From: an uncultured Owenweeksia sp.
GTDB taxonomy: Bacteria > Bacteroidota > Bacteroidia > Flavobacteriales > Schleiferiaceae
Length of the DNA: 64,000 nt
Assembly: GCA_937146805.1 (NCBI GenBank)
Contig: CAKZRR010000032.1
Coordinates: forward strand, 51,457 to 115,456
Reading direction: 5' to 3'
Below the pieces are notes generated by a model. The model worked only from the letters and a program-made list of their open reading frames with translations. It was not told where the DNA came from and made no database searches. This document shows positions 20,401 through 27,752 of the stretch, piece by piece (position 1 is the first letter of the stretch; each line of letters begins with the position of its first letter). A program made the translations under genes and the position numbers.

Positions 20401-20610
20401 CTGTATGGCAGAATTACGGTAGCCAATTTCTTCTTCTATCTCAAACTCTATGGTTTGAACCCCTGTAGCTGCTTGCTTTGCCTTCTTTATGAGTTCTTTG
20501 CTTCGCTCTAAGGTGAAGCGATTTGTTTTGAGAGGTTGTCCTTCAAAACAATCTACTACAGCTTTTACAGCCTGTACCTGAAAGTCTTGTTCTTTAAATT
20601 GTAATTTCAT
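17437..20610 (-). CDS. res: Type III restriction enzyme Res subunit (helicase-nuclease)
   Basis: The translocating and cutting subunit of a type III restriction-modification system; it needs Mod to recognise DNA. The 1057 residues start with a linker, then helicase motif I METGTGKT (111-118), motif II IIDEPQSVG, the motif VI region RRRQEVGRGMRL, and end in a PD-(D/E)XK nuclease: PDW near residue 985 and ETKG near 1002 supply the catalytic Asp, Glu and Lys. All expected catalytic residues appear intact. Its ATG overlaps the TGA of the AlbA_2 gene by 4 nt (ATGA), giving coupled translation. Classical systems have mod-res directly adjacent; here two genes are inserted between them. Confidence 0.9.
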   Translation of the reverse strand: MKLQFKEQDFQVQAVKAVVDCFEGQPLKTNRFTLERSKELIKKAKQAATGVQTIEFEIEEEIGYRNSAIQILEPQLLKNIQEVQKKNDLHESQQIERPKGVKLGYNLTIEMETGTGKTYTYIRSMYELHKKYGWSKFIVIVPSIAIREGVYKSFQVTQDHFQELYGHKINPFIYNSGRPQDIENFASDSRISVMIINTQAFSSPKVDKKTGELKNQVGNRIYRELDQFGTRRPIDIIASTNPILIIDEPQSVGKQGSKTLDSMQSFNPLFTIRYSATHAKGEEYNKVYRLDALDAYNKRLVKKIQVKGINLKGSTGTTGYMYLESISLSTSKPPFAWIEHEKRSNAGTVSKKRVKVAEGYNLYEQSGNMPAYKNQTVTEINGYLNKVVVGGQDIYPGDILNDNDEHAFRRVQIRECILSHLQKEKQLFGQGIKVLSLFFIDTVEKYRVYDELGEQALGEYAQIFEEEYDKVKNEFLDLFQQEYNDFLKDTDPSKVHKGYMPTNFGEYLKRDDAAQVHNGYFSIDKKGKTVDPTVKRGKEESEDVSAYDLIMKNKERLLSFEEPTRFIFSHSALKEGWDNPNVFQICALKHAESGSLTRRRQEVGRGMRLCVDKRGVRQDFELVGDQVHELNKLTVIASESYEAFAKGLQREITDTLKDRPQKAEVDYFVSKVIINEQGEELRLTEDDAKKLQFKLIVGEVIDEDYKITPKGKELIEQGKVPLPEKLEPFKESVCKLLQTIYTGAEFKPEDERQTVVLNTNKNFAKKEFQALWEKINLKTIYEVQFDTDQLIQDAKIKIDAQLNIGDRVYEVKTGELEDGTAEEMKEGSLVRESKRQYLKLKNDLYSNTVYDVVGEIEVKTNLTRKTIVEILKKIKQEKFLLIRKNPEEFIAKCSKLINEAKASLIINNIVYHKTEERHDAKTVFTNDKFALRKSELLKKHIYDFLTSDSKIESDFATALENSTEVVVYAKLPKSFYVSTPVANYSPDWAIVFDKDKIRHIYFVAETKGSDSDMELREIEKLKIHCAEQHFDSIGGKEVQFKKVASYETLREMLEPVE

Positions 20611-22451
20611 GACTTTGAAGTTTTATAGGCTTGTTGAGGATGGTTTGGCATATCGGGTATCGTGTATTCTATTTTACCTTCTTCTCGCATGGGTTTTATA
20701 AAATTGTGCAACAAGTACTTCTCTTGTTTGGTGAGTATTGTTGAAAGCTGTTTTACTGATAGTTCTCTAACAGAGCACAATTCACAGATAAACTCTTTAA
20801 GACGCTCCTTGTCTGTAGTTCTTCCTGTAAATTCAGTCAGTTTTTCTTTTATACCTGTGGCGAACTGGTTCACTAAGTCTTCTCGAACTGGTTCACTTTC
20901 TAAGTGAACTGGTTCACTAAGGTCATGAGGTGGTGTACTAAGGTTATGAGGTGGTGTACTAAGATCTTGAGGTGGTGCACTAAGGTTTTTTCCAGGCACA
21001 TAATAGGTCGCTCTTCCTTTTCCTTTGGGAGACAATAAATCCTTTTTACTTAAATCTCTTAACTCGGCACTTGCTTTAAGTGTTTCAAGATTGTTGGTTT
21101 GGCGATACGTAGAATTATCTACAGCTCCCATTTCCTTTACGAGTATCAAGCCTCGTTTTTGGTTTTCATTTAAATCAAATGCATCAAAACCACTAAGCCA
21201 TTTCAAATCTTCAGAGCCCAGGAAGTGGTGTAGCAACAAACGCGCTGTAAAGGTGTTTCTGCCATGGTCGCTTTCAAAAGTAGGAGGGAGCAGATTTGCC
21301 ATTTCCATGAGCTTGCGCATAGTATTGATACCCGAACCTTTGGTTTCAGCCAAATTTGTTTCGTGAAAAACGGCTGCAATATTGGGGTTACGATTTTTAG
21401 AACCTGGCTCGCCTAAATGGTCTTCGGGTTTTAAGGAGAACCCCGGGTTTTTTATTTCTAAGCGGTTGCCATAGCGGATGATTTGTATGGGCTGGTGTTC
21501 GCGGTAACTTCTATGAATCAGTGCATTTACAATTGCCTCACGAAGCACCCTACTTGGCAGACCTACGCTTTCGGCTTGTAGCTCTCCTTCGGGCAACAAA
21601 AAGCCTTTGGGTAAGTCATCTGTTATTTGGCTAAAAACCCGTTGCACCATTTCTAATAAAGAGCCACGCATGTCAATGGTGGTAAATCTGTTTTCAGGAT
21701 CTTCTACCCACTCATTGCCCGGTACTCTAATATAATCTACCCGAACCATGGGCAACAGCCTGCGGTGTGCCATACGGCTACCAAACAGTAATAAACCAGC
21801 ATAGGTGGGCAAGTATGCGCCTTCTACTTTTTTAGCACAACCCAAACTATACAACAGGTCTTCGTTGCTGTATTGCAGCTCTTCTGCAAAGGGGTTTACA
21901 TTGCTACGTAACTTTCGGTAGAGCTCAATAGCATCTTCACTAATATCTTCCCAAGAAGATTCTTGTACAAGGGTGCCATCTAAGGTTTCTTCTTTGTTAT
22001 AAAAAACAAGAAGGTCATCATCTGTACAGCGCTGGTCGCTGCTGCCAATTCTGCGGTATGCGCCCCTTGGTAAACCTTCATTTTTAAAATAAACGGGCTT
22101 TATACCTGCTGCCGCTTCGGGTATAAAAACCTTAATAATAGTAGCATTGCCTATGCGTTCTATTTCTATTTGTGGGCGTATGGCAACATTAAACATACCC
22201 GCACATTGGCTGCTAATATCTAACTGTAATTTATCTGGGTTTTCTACACCTGCTGTGGTATATGATGGGAAAAGTGATTGGGTTTCTTCTTCTATACCCA
22301 ATAAAATATACCCACCACCTAAGCCAGGCTCGTTGCTAAAGGCACAAACCGTTTCCATAATAGACCGGTCAATGGCAGAACCTTTTTTAGCCTCGATGTA
22401 GTTGCACTCATCAGAATGATTGAGTTGATCTATTAATTCTTTTAAATCCAT
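20607..22451 (-). CDS. AlbA_2 / Schlafen-type ATP-binding protein with repeat linker
   Basis: A 614-residue protein with an N-terminal AlbA_2 (divergent AAA_4) domain (ECNYIEAKKGSAIDRSIMET, CAFSNEPGLGGGYILLGIEE), a GHKL-like ATPase-type C-terminal helicase-associated region at ~285-400 (LREAIVNALIHRSYREHQPIQI, NRLEIKNPGFS, GSGINTMRKLM), winged-helix segments and a flexible repeat linker (SAPPQDL, STPPHNL, STPPHDL, SEPVHLE, SEPVRED) at ~490-525. Such proteins are annotated as transcriptional regulators or RNA-cleaving Schlafen relatives and are frequent in defence islands. Here it is locked into the operon by a 4-nt overlap with res, so it likely modulates or assists the R-M system. Role is inference. 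Confidence 0.82.
   Translation of the reverse strand: MDLKELIDQLNHSDECNYIEAKKGSAIDRSIMETVCAFSNEPGLGGGYILLGIEEETQSLFPSYTTAGVENPDKLQLDISSQCAGMFNVAIRPQIEIERIGNATIIKVFIPEAAAGIKPVYFKNEGLPRGAYRRIGSSDQRCTDDDLLVFYNKEETLDGTLVQESSWEDISEDAIELYRKLRSNVNPFAEELQYSNEDLLYSLGCAKKVEGAYLPTYAGLLLFGSRMAHRRLLPMVRVDYIRVPGNEWVEDPENRFTTIDMRGSLLEMVQRVFSQITDDLPKGFLLPEGELQAESVGLPSRVLREAIVNALIHRSYREHQPIQIIRYGNRLEIKNPGFSLKPEDHLGEPGSKNRNPNIAAVFHETNLAETKGSGINTMRKLMEMANLLPPTFESDHGRNTFTARLLLHHFLGSEDLKWLSGFDAFDLNENQKRGLILVKEMGAVDNSTYRQTNNLETLKASAELRDLSKKDLLSPKGKGRATYYVPGKNLSAPPQDLSTPPHNLSTPPHDLSEPVHLESEPVREDLVNQFATGIKEKLTEFTGRTTDKERLKEFICELCSVRELSVKQLSTILTKQEKYLLHNFIKPMREEGKIEYTIPDMPNHPQQAYKTSKS
20862..20985. repeat. 21-bp minisatellite inside the AlbA_2 gene
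   Basis: Near-identical 21-bp units occur head to tail at 20916-20936, 20937-20957 and 20958-20978 (shared core GAGGTGGTG followed by CACTAAG or TACTAAG), with a related GAACTGGTTCACT unit three times between about 20862 and 20915. Unit length is a multiple of three, so each unit adds seven residues to the linker. Confidence 0.85.
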
Positions 22452-22454
22452 TTA

Positions 22455-22490
22455 TTTCAATGCTCAATGGTTAATTATCAATGTTTAATG
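22455..22490. repeat. AT-rich flanking repeat, copy A
   Basis: Contains TCAATGGTTAATTATCAATG. It lies just after the end of the four-helix-bundle gene and is in the opposite orientation to copies B (22838-22875) and C (24811-24845). Confidence 0.5.
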
Positions 22491-22837
22491 CCTTTTGAGG
22501 ACTTTATAATTGACGTAATTAGTTTGATTAATTCTTGAGCATCCGCATACAAACTTTCAAATGCTTCTTTTTCTAAATAGTCCGTAGCTGATAATAGCTC
22601 TAACCAATACAAGGTCTCGTTGCACTCTTTCTGTGCAATGGCCATTTTATGAATAAAATCTTTTTTTGATTCTCCCTGTTCTGCTTCACGATACAATGCG
22701 CCAACTGCTGTCCCCGAACGAAGCAATTGCTTACTCATTACATACTCGTTCTTTTGAGCAGCCAAGAACTTATAAGCCTTCACAACTCGAACCGCAAAAG
22801 CAAAACTCTTATCCTTTATAGCATTCACTTTACCCAT
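22478..22837 (-). CDS. Four-helix-bundle (S23-type) protein
   Basis: A 119-residue all-helical protein matching the four helix bundle/23S-intervening-sequence (S23) family: DKSFAFAVRVVKAYKFL, SKQLLRSGTAVGALYREAEQG, FIHKMAIAQKECNETLYWLELL, and a final ELIKLITSIIKSSK. Function of the family is not known; in Bacteroidota such genes occur in many scattered copies. Here it breaks the mod-res operon, standing between Mod and the AlbA_2 gene, and is bordered by AT-rich repeats in inverted orientation (copies A and B), which suggests it moved in as a small cassette. ATG 22837 sits directly on repeat B. Confidence 0.82.
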   Translation of the reverse strand: MGKVNAIKDKSFAFAVRVVKAYKFLAAQKNEYVMSKQLLRSGTAVGALYREAEQGESKKDFIHKMAIAQKECNETLYWLELLSATDYLEKEAFESLYADAQELIKLITSIIKSSKGIKH

Positions 22838-22875
22838 AATTGACCATTAACCATTTACAATTGACCATTGATTTA
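22838..22875. repeat. AT-rich flanking repeat, copy B
   Basis: On the minus strand it ends in AATGGTTAATGGTCAATT, 17 of 18 positions identical to the end of copy C. It overlaps the stop codon of the Mod gene and reaches the start codon of the four-helix-bundle gene. Confidence 0.65.
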
Positions 22876-24795
22876 GATTACTTTCATCTCCGTCTCCGGA
22901 CTCAATTGCTTCAACAATTGCTTCACATTGGTTTTGGCAGTATCATTCTTAAAACCACTGTCTTTAAACACAATACGCAAGGGTTCTTCTTTGGCTATGG
23001 CTTTAGCAAAGGCCTCATCTATACCACTATCAAAACAAGCATACAAGGAATTTTCCGCTACCTTGAATACCTGTTTATCCGCTACCAAGGCGGACTCAAT
23101 TTTGAGCGATAAGGGTAAACCCCAATCTAACATGACTTGTGCCAATAAATCATCTGCAGTACGGTCTGACTTTACATTGTCTCCAAAGAGGTCTAAGTTG
23201 TTTTGGTCATAATCCTGCGGCTTATAATAGACATCTTGCATATTGCTACTGTCAAGGCGGTAAGCTCGAAATCCATAATCTATATCTGCCCCTGAATCTT
23301 CCTTTACTTTGCTAGCAGCTCTTCTAATACGCTCTTTACCTATTTGAGGTATTGTTCTGAACCCCTTTTTGTATGCTTTATCAGATTCATCAATACTCTC
23401 AGGAACTTGAACCATTATAAACCTTCTATTACCACCATCTTTTGCATTTAATTCTAAGGTAGAATGAGCTGTAGTTCCTGAACCTGAAAAGAAATCTAAT
23501 ACGATAGCGTTTTCATCTGGTGCACAGGTGTATTCAATCAAATCATTCAAGAAGTCAACCGACTTGGGATTGGTAAAGTCAATATCTCCCATTATCTGAC
23601 GGTACTTCTTTGTCGCACCATCCGTGGAATAGGCAGCACCTGCCATCACAGATTTTGGTTTAATTCTTTTTAAAGCTCCTTCTTGTTCGAGATAGTCCTT
23701 TTCATAGATATTATACTTGTCACCTGATTGTACTTCACGACCTAATAGGCTCTTTAAGCGGAGCTTTGCAGTATCTTTTCCCCATCTCCATCGACCTTCC
23801 ACACCATTTGATTTTATTGGAAGCGCTTCTACACTATAAGTATCATCTTGTTCCAATGATACTTCACCGTTTTCAGGGTTAACAAAGAATGGATAAAACA
23901 TATTGGGACGTTCTGCTCTTGTATCAGGTCCACCACGCTTTCTAAGTTCAATTAGACGGTATTTACCTTCATCATCTTCTTCCTTGTAATCAGATAGTTT
24001 TTCTTCTGGAAGTGACAATCCATACTCTTGAAACTCATCTGTTTTCACATACATCAACAATCTCTCATTAGCTGTGGCAATGTATTTTTTATCGTTTCTA
24101 CCTTTTAGATTACTAACTACTACTAAGTCAGCTATGAAATTCGTTTCACCGAATACATCATCTAAGAGTTTCTTTAAATTATGAGCTTCATGGTCGTCAA
24201 TTGAAGCAAAAATCACCCCATTCTTGTTAAGAAGATTTCTGGCTAATTTCAATCTTGGGTACATCATACTTAACCAATTTGAGTGGTAACGACCTGCTGT
24301 TTCTTGATTAGCTACCAACCGTTGGTTGTACTCGTCCTTCTGTCCGCTCTCAATCAGTTCTTCTTGGGCATCCTTGCTAAAGTTGTCTTTGTACACAAAG
24401 TCCTTCCCTGTGTTATAAGGCGGGTCTATGTAGATCATTTTAATCTTTCCCAAATAGCTTTCTTGCAGTAGCTTCAGCACTTCTAAGTTGTCGCCTTCTA
24501 TGTAGAGGTTTTCGGTATTGTCAAAATCTACAGAGTCTTCCCGTACAGGTCGTAGGGTTTTGGTAGTGGGTAGGTTGGCGGTTACTATGGCTTCTCGTTT
24601 CCCTGGCCACTCCAATCGGTAGCGTTCTTTGTTGCCTTCTACCACAGCATGGCTTAGTTCCTGTTTTAGCAGATCAAAGTCTATGGCTTTGCCATCTGCA
24701 CCTTCTGTAACGCAGTTAGGAAAAAGGGCTGCTAACTTTTCAAAGTTTTCGCTGGCAAGGTCAGGGCTTTTCATGTCAAGATTATCGGTACTCAT
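22873..24795 (-). CDS. mod: Type III DNA adenine methyltransferase Mod subunit
   Basis: Methylates adenine at the recognition site and supplies specificity to the Res subunit. From ATG 24795 the protein is 640 residues: catalytic motif IV IDPPYNTGKDF at ~122-132, a target-recognition region in the middle, and the SAM-binding motif I DFFSGSGTTAHS near 435. The order DPPY then FxGxG marks the beta class, as in type III Mods. A TTG at 24840 would add 15 residues read out of the AT-rich repeat; I prefer 24795 because MSTDNLDMKSPDL is a usual Mod N terminus and it overlaps an upstream ORF's TGA (ATGA). Genes downstream on the strand include res, so the system seems complete. Confidence 0.92.
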   Translation of the reverse strand: MSTDNLDMKSPDLASENFEKLAALFPNCVTEGADGKAIDFDLLKQELSHAVVEGNKERYRLEWPGKREAIVTANLPTTKTLRPVREDSVDFDNTENLYIEGDNLEVLKLLQESYLGKIKMIYIDPPYNTGKDFVYKDNFSKDAQEELIESGQKDEYNQRLVANQETAGRYHSNWLSMMYPRLKLARNLLNKNGVIFASIDDHEAHNLKKLLDDVFGETNFIADLVVVSNLKGRNDKKYIATANERLLMYVKTDEFQEYGLSLPEEKLSDYKEEDDEGKYRLIELRKRGGPDTRAERPNMFYPFFVNPENGEVSLEQDDTYSVEALPIKSNGVEGRWRWGKDTAKLRLKSLLGREVQSGDKYNIYEKDYLEQEGALKRIKPKSVMAGAAYSTDGATKKYRQIMGDIDFTNPKSVDFLNDLIEYTCAPDENAIVLDFFSGSGTTAHSTLELNAKDGGNRRFIMVQVPESIDESDKAYKKGFRTIPQIGKERIRRAASKVKEDSGADIDYGFRAYRLDSSNMQDVYYKPQDYDQNNLDLFGDNVKSDRTADDLLAQVMLDWGLPLSLKIESALVADKQVFKVAENSLYACFDSGIDEAFAKAIAKEEPLRIVFKDSGFKNDTAKTNVKQLLKQLSPETEMKVI

Positions 24796-24884
24796 TGGGC
24801 GTGTATTTTTAATTGACCATTCACCATTATCCATTGACAATTATTCAAGTCGGGTGATTTAAGGTCTAATTTATCTGTATCCAT
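24792..24884 (-). CDS. 30-residue leader ORF, apparent duplicate of the Mod N terminus
   Basis: From ATG 24884 the frame reads MDTDKLDLKSPDLN and then continues into the AT-rich repeat, ending with TGA that overlaps the Mod start (ATGA). The first 13 residues parallel Mod's own MSTDNLDMKSPDL, but the DNA is clearly diverged. It may be the remnant 5' end of a different mod allele, or a leader that couples translation into mod. No function is claimed. Confidence 0.5.
   Translation of the reverse strand: MDTDKLDLKSPDLNNCQWIMVNGQLKIHAQ
24811..24845. repeat. AT-rich flanking repeat, copy C
   Basis: On the minus strand it ends in AATGGTGAATGGTCAATT, nearly identical to copy B. It separates the leader ORF's Mod-like start from the actual Mod start. 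Confidence 0.65.
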
Positions 24885-24901
24885 CGTCTGTGGCTCTGTG
24901 T

Positions 24902-25177
24902 TTACTTCAATGTTTTTAGGGCAAGCTCTAAGGCTTGTTTTTTATGCTCTTCGTTTTCTATGGTTTTTAGCACCTTATCGGCTAACCAAAGTGTAAGCAG
25001 GTCTTTTTGTGGCTGCTTGAATATTTTGGATAGGGCAACTATGTCTTCCTTCCTAAAATAGCGGTCGCCACGCTCCATTTTGCTAAGCATGGCAGTGTCC
25101 ATCTCCAAGGTTGCAGCCAACTGGCGTAGCAGGATATTGTTTGCTTCTCGTAGCTCTCTAATCTTATCACCAATCAT
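24902..25177 (-). CDS. XRE-family HTH regulator
   Basis: A 91-residue DNA-binding protein with a Cro/CI-type helix-turn-helix at ~5-60 (IRELREANNILLRQLAATLEMD, split across helices 1-2; MLSKMERGDRYFRKEDIVALSK). It is the first gene of the R-M operon, 17 nt before the leader ORF, and resembles controller proteins that delay restriction until methylation is established; that role is inferred from position and size. A short palindromic AAGT-G-ACTT lies 15-25 nt upstream and could be its operator, but this is weak. Confidence 0.82.
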   Translation of the reverse strand: MIGDKIRELREANNILLRQLAATLEMDTAMLSKMERGDRYFRKEDIVALSKIFKQPQKDLLTLWLADKVLKTIENEEHKKQALELALKTLK

Positions 25178-25588
25178 GTTTGTCTATTCTTTAAGTGACT
25201 TGACAAATTTTGGACAATATAGAGAAATGCCACGGGATTATAATATTACAGAGTAATAAAGTTTAAATATTTAAGTAGAGAAGATAAGTAGGGCTAAATG
25301 CACAGTTAGTTTACGAGGTTGAATAGCAGGAGAGGCTAAATAAACTACTATTTAAGCACACATGGAGGTTTACCAAGTTGCGTAAATGTGTGGTAAAACA
25401 AAACATAATAACCCTAGCTATTGAAACCGTTAATGGCTATATTACAAAGCCCGCGTTTAGGGTTTAGTAGCTCTAAAAAACGGGAATTAATTATTGGGGT
25501 TTTAAGTAGTATTTCTAATGGTGAACAGTTAGACTAACCTCTTGCGCTGTAAATACCCAGTTTACCTATAACCGCACTTTTCGTAAGA
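25178..25588. other. 411-nt intergenic region upstream of the R-M operon
   Basis: No gene seen. Next to the XRE start is AAGTGACTT (a 4+1+4 palindrome) that may be an operator. A longer imperfect hairpin, CACACAT (25357-25363) with ATGTGTG (25386-25392) plus TTTAC/GTAAA inside, may help end transcription of the FG-GAP gene, whose 3' end faces this region. The remainder is AT-rich and unassigned. Confidence 0.5.
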
Positions 25589-27685
25589 TTATAGATGAAT
25601 CAATCTTCTTTTTTCAATATACCCATCTTGCTCTAGTTGGATGTGGTAAACCCCGGCAGGTAGCTGGCTTATATCAAGTGTTGACTTTGTTTCGGAAATA
25701 GGTTGGTACATCAATGTTTTGCCGGTAATATCTATGATTTTTAGCGAGCAGTTTTGGCTGTTGAGGTTATCCCATTCTACAAACAATTTGTGTTTTGCGG
25801 GGTTCGGGTACACCTTGGCATTTAGGCTGTAATCTTCTAATCCAAAACCAACGTATTGCAAGCAAGCTGAGGTATCTAAACAACGACCTATCATTACAAT
25901 GCAGGCATAAGCACCATCAATTGTGGGAATAAAAAATGGGTTAGTAGCTCCGCTAACAATAGTGTTTGAGTCGCAATTAAACCATTGGTAGGTAGCATTG
26001 GTTAGTGGTGCCAACAGCAGGCTGTCATTACTTTGGTTAATGGGTGCTTTTGGGTTTAACACTTCCAAGCTCAACCATACTACACTATCACAACCCTGCA
26101 TGTTTTGCAAAGTTTCTTGATATACCCCGGTAGATGTTTGCAATGTAGCACCAAAAAATATGCCCTCTCCTTCGCAAATAGTATCCGAAATATAGGATAC
26201 ATCCGGAGATAAAGTATCTACAGTTATGGTAACAATACTGTCGCAAAAATTGGCGGTAGTTAATGTGTCTATATAAACACCTGGTGTTTTTCGCCATACG
26301 CCACCCAAGTAAAGGCTATCGCTAGAGCACATCATAACGGTATCAATACCTGTTTGTTGGCACGAAAAGAAATAAGCCGCACCCGAATAATTATTAAAGG
26401 GTACTTGAAGGTTTTCGCCATAAGCACCAATCATAGCCGATCCATTTTTCAACTTTACATCACAGCCAAAAAGGTCGGCATCATCTTGGTCGGAAGCCAC
26501 CATTTTTTGAATAATATTCCAGTTTCCTTGCCCATTAGATTCATACAGGTAAATGGCCCCACTGGCTGGATGATAAACCGAGGCTACTAGGTTAGAGTCT
26601 TCTTCCATGGCGCCAACCAAGGCTCTTGAACCTGATATATCCACGGCATTACCAAAATGCCCATAAGAACCACGATGTACGGATACTAGCTTATCCACTT
26701 CATTCCATTTTCCAGCCGAGTTGTGTTGAAACACATAAGCCGCTCCAGCTTGGTATATCGAGTCTTGTCCAAAAGCATTAAAGCTATTACCGGTAGCGCT
26801 TACAATAATAGCCGAATCTGAGATAGCCACAGCGTTACCAAATTTATTACTAGCCCTTCGATCAGAGTTCACAATTTTTTGCGTTTGCACCCAATTGTTA
26901 CCGCTATTTCGTTTAAAAATATAAGCAGCGCCAGCTTCAGGCATTGATGCTAAGCCAGAGGTGTCATGGTATTCGCCATATGCACCTACTATTAATTCAT
27001 CGCCATTAATATCTACCGCACAACCAAAATTTTGCCCTTGATCCATATCCGAAGCCGTTAGGTGCGCCACCTGTGTCCAAGTGTTGGCAATTGTTTGTTC
27101 AAATACATAAGCCGCTCCAGGGTTGTTTGGCACATAGGGAGTAAAAGAATCAAAATGTAGGTCACCCACCAAAATGCGAGTTCCGGAAATTGCAACAGAC
27201 CAACCAAAGTCTCCATAATCAACATTTGTAGAACCTTCAATTCTTTGAATCTGTGTCCAAGTATCTGTTACTGCATTTCTTTTAAAGATATACGCTGCAC
27301 CCCCTTGATAGAGGGTTGTGGAGGAGTAGTTTATAGCACCTACTACAGCAATATCGCCATTTATGGCTACGTCATAGCCAAACAGCTCGGCCGTTTGCCT
27401 TACACTGGCGGTTAGTTTTTGATGTACCACCCAGCTACCAGTGCTATCTTTTTTATAGATGTAGGCAGCACCAGATTGGGTGTGGATAAGTGTTGTCCCA
27501 TTTACGGAGTCTTCATAGGCAGATCCTGCGATGGCGTAATCGCCAGAATAATCGATGGCCGCACCGAAATTATTAGAAACTTGACGGTTAGGAGCCGTAA
27601 ATTTTTGAATTTCGGTGTAGGCCTGTGCCACACTTTGGTTACTAAATAGGGATAAGGTTAAAAGGAATAAAAGGGGGCGTATCAT
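25589..27685 (-). CDS. FG-GAP-repeat secreted protein with T9SS sorting domain
   Basis: A 698-residue extracellular or cell-surface protein. Residues 1-20 are a signal peptide (LTLSLFSNQSVAQA). About seven beta-propeller-like repeats of ~55 residues follow (~25-430), each with a form of FGxAVDISGDxAxVGA and AGAAYIFKRN, matching bacterial FG-GAP (integrin-alpha-like) repeats. Then comes an Ig-like/cysteine-containing region (~440-610) and a C-terminal type A T9SS domain (~625-698: VYPNPAKHKLFVEW, SLKIIDITGKTL, LPAGVYHIQL, KRRLIHL), which directs it through the type IX system. Role is probably adhesion or surface interaction; no enzyme motif seen. Confidence 0.88.
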   Translation of the reverse strand: MIRPLLFLLTLSLFSNQSVAQAYTEIQKFTAPNRQVSNNFGAAIDYSGDYAIAGSAYEDSVNGTTLIHTQSGAAYIYKKDSTGSWVVHQKLTASVRQTAELFGYDVAINGDIAVVGAINYSSTTLYQGGAAYIFKRNAVTDTWTQIQRIEGSTNVDYGDFGWSVAISGTRILVGDLHFDSFTPYVPNNPGAAYVFEQTIANTWTQVAHLTASDMDQGQNFGCAVDINGDELIVGAYGEYHDTSGLASMPEAGAAYIFKRNSGNNWVQTQKIVNSDRRASNKFGNAVAISDSAIIVSATGNSFNAFGQDSIYQAGAAYVFQHNSAGKWNEVDKLVSVHRGSYGHFGNAVDISGSRALVGAMEEDSNLVASVYHPASGAIYLYESNGQGNWNIIQKMVASDQDDADLFGCDVKLKNGSAMIGAYGENLQVPFNNYSGAAYFFSCQQTGIDTVMMCSSDSLYLGGVWRKTPGVYIDTLTTANFCDSIVTITVDTLSPDVSYISDTICEGEGIFFGATLQTSTGVYQETLQNMQGCDSVVWLSLEVLNPKAPINQSNDSLLLAPLTNATYQWFNCDSNTIVSGATNPFFIPTIDGAYACIVMIGRCLDTSACLQYVGFGLEDYSLNAKVYPNPAKHKLFVEWDNLNSQNCSLKIIDITGKTLMYQPISETKSTLDISQLPAGVYHIQLEQDGYIEKRRLIHL

Positions 27686-27705
27686 CAGGTGAGTCTTGGT
27701 TGGGA

Positions 27706-27713
27706 CAAAAGTA
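27706..27713 (-). promoter_or_regulatory. -7 box for the FG-GAP protein gene
   Basis: TACTTTTG on the minus strand matches TAnnTTTG, 20 nt before ATG 27685; no TTG was found at the usual -33 distance. Confidence 0.4.
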
Positions 27714-27752
27714 AATATTACTTAAAAATGATATGGTGTAAAAAACGGAAGT

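Noticed and set aside
20862..20985. CRISPR array
   Set aside because: Direct repeats are adjacent without spacers and are in frame within a gene.
24796..24840. TTG start for Mod at 24840
   Set aside because: The extra 15 residues are translated repeat sequence; ATG 24795 gives the usual N terminus and couples with the leader stop.
13521..25177. DISARM, BREX or Druantia system
   Set aside because: No drmA/drmB, pglZ/brxC or druE-type genes; the methylase and nuclease are clearly of type III.
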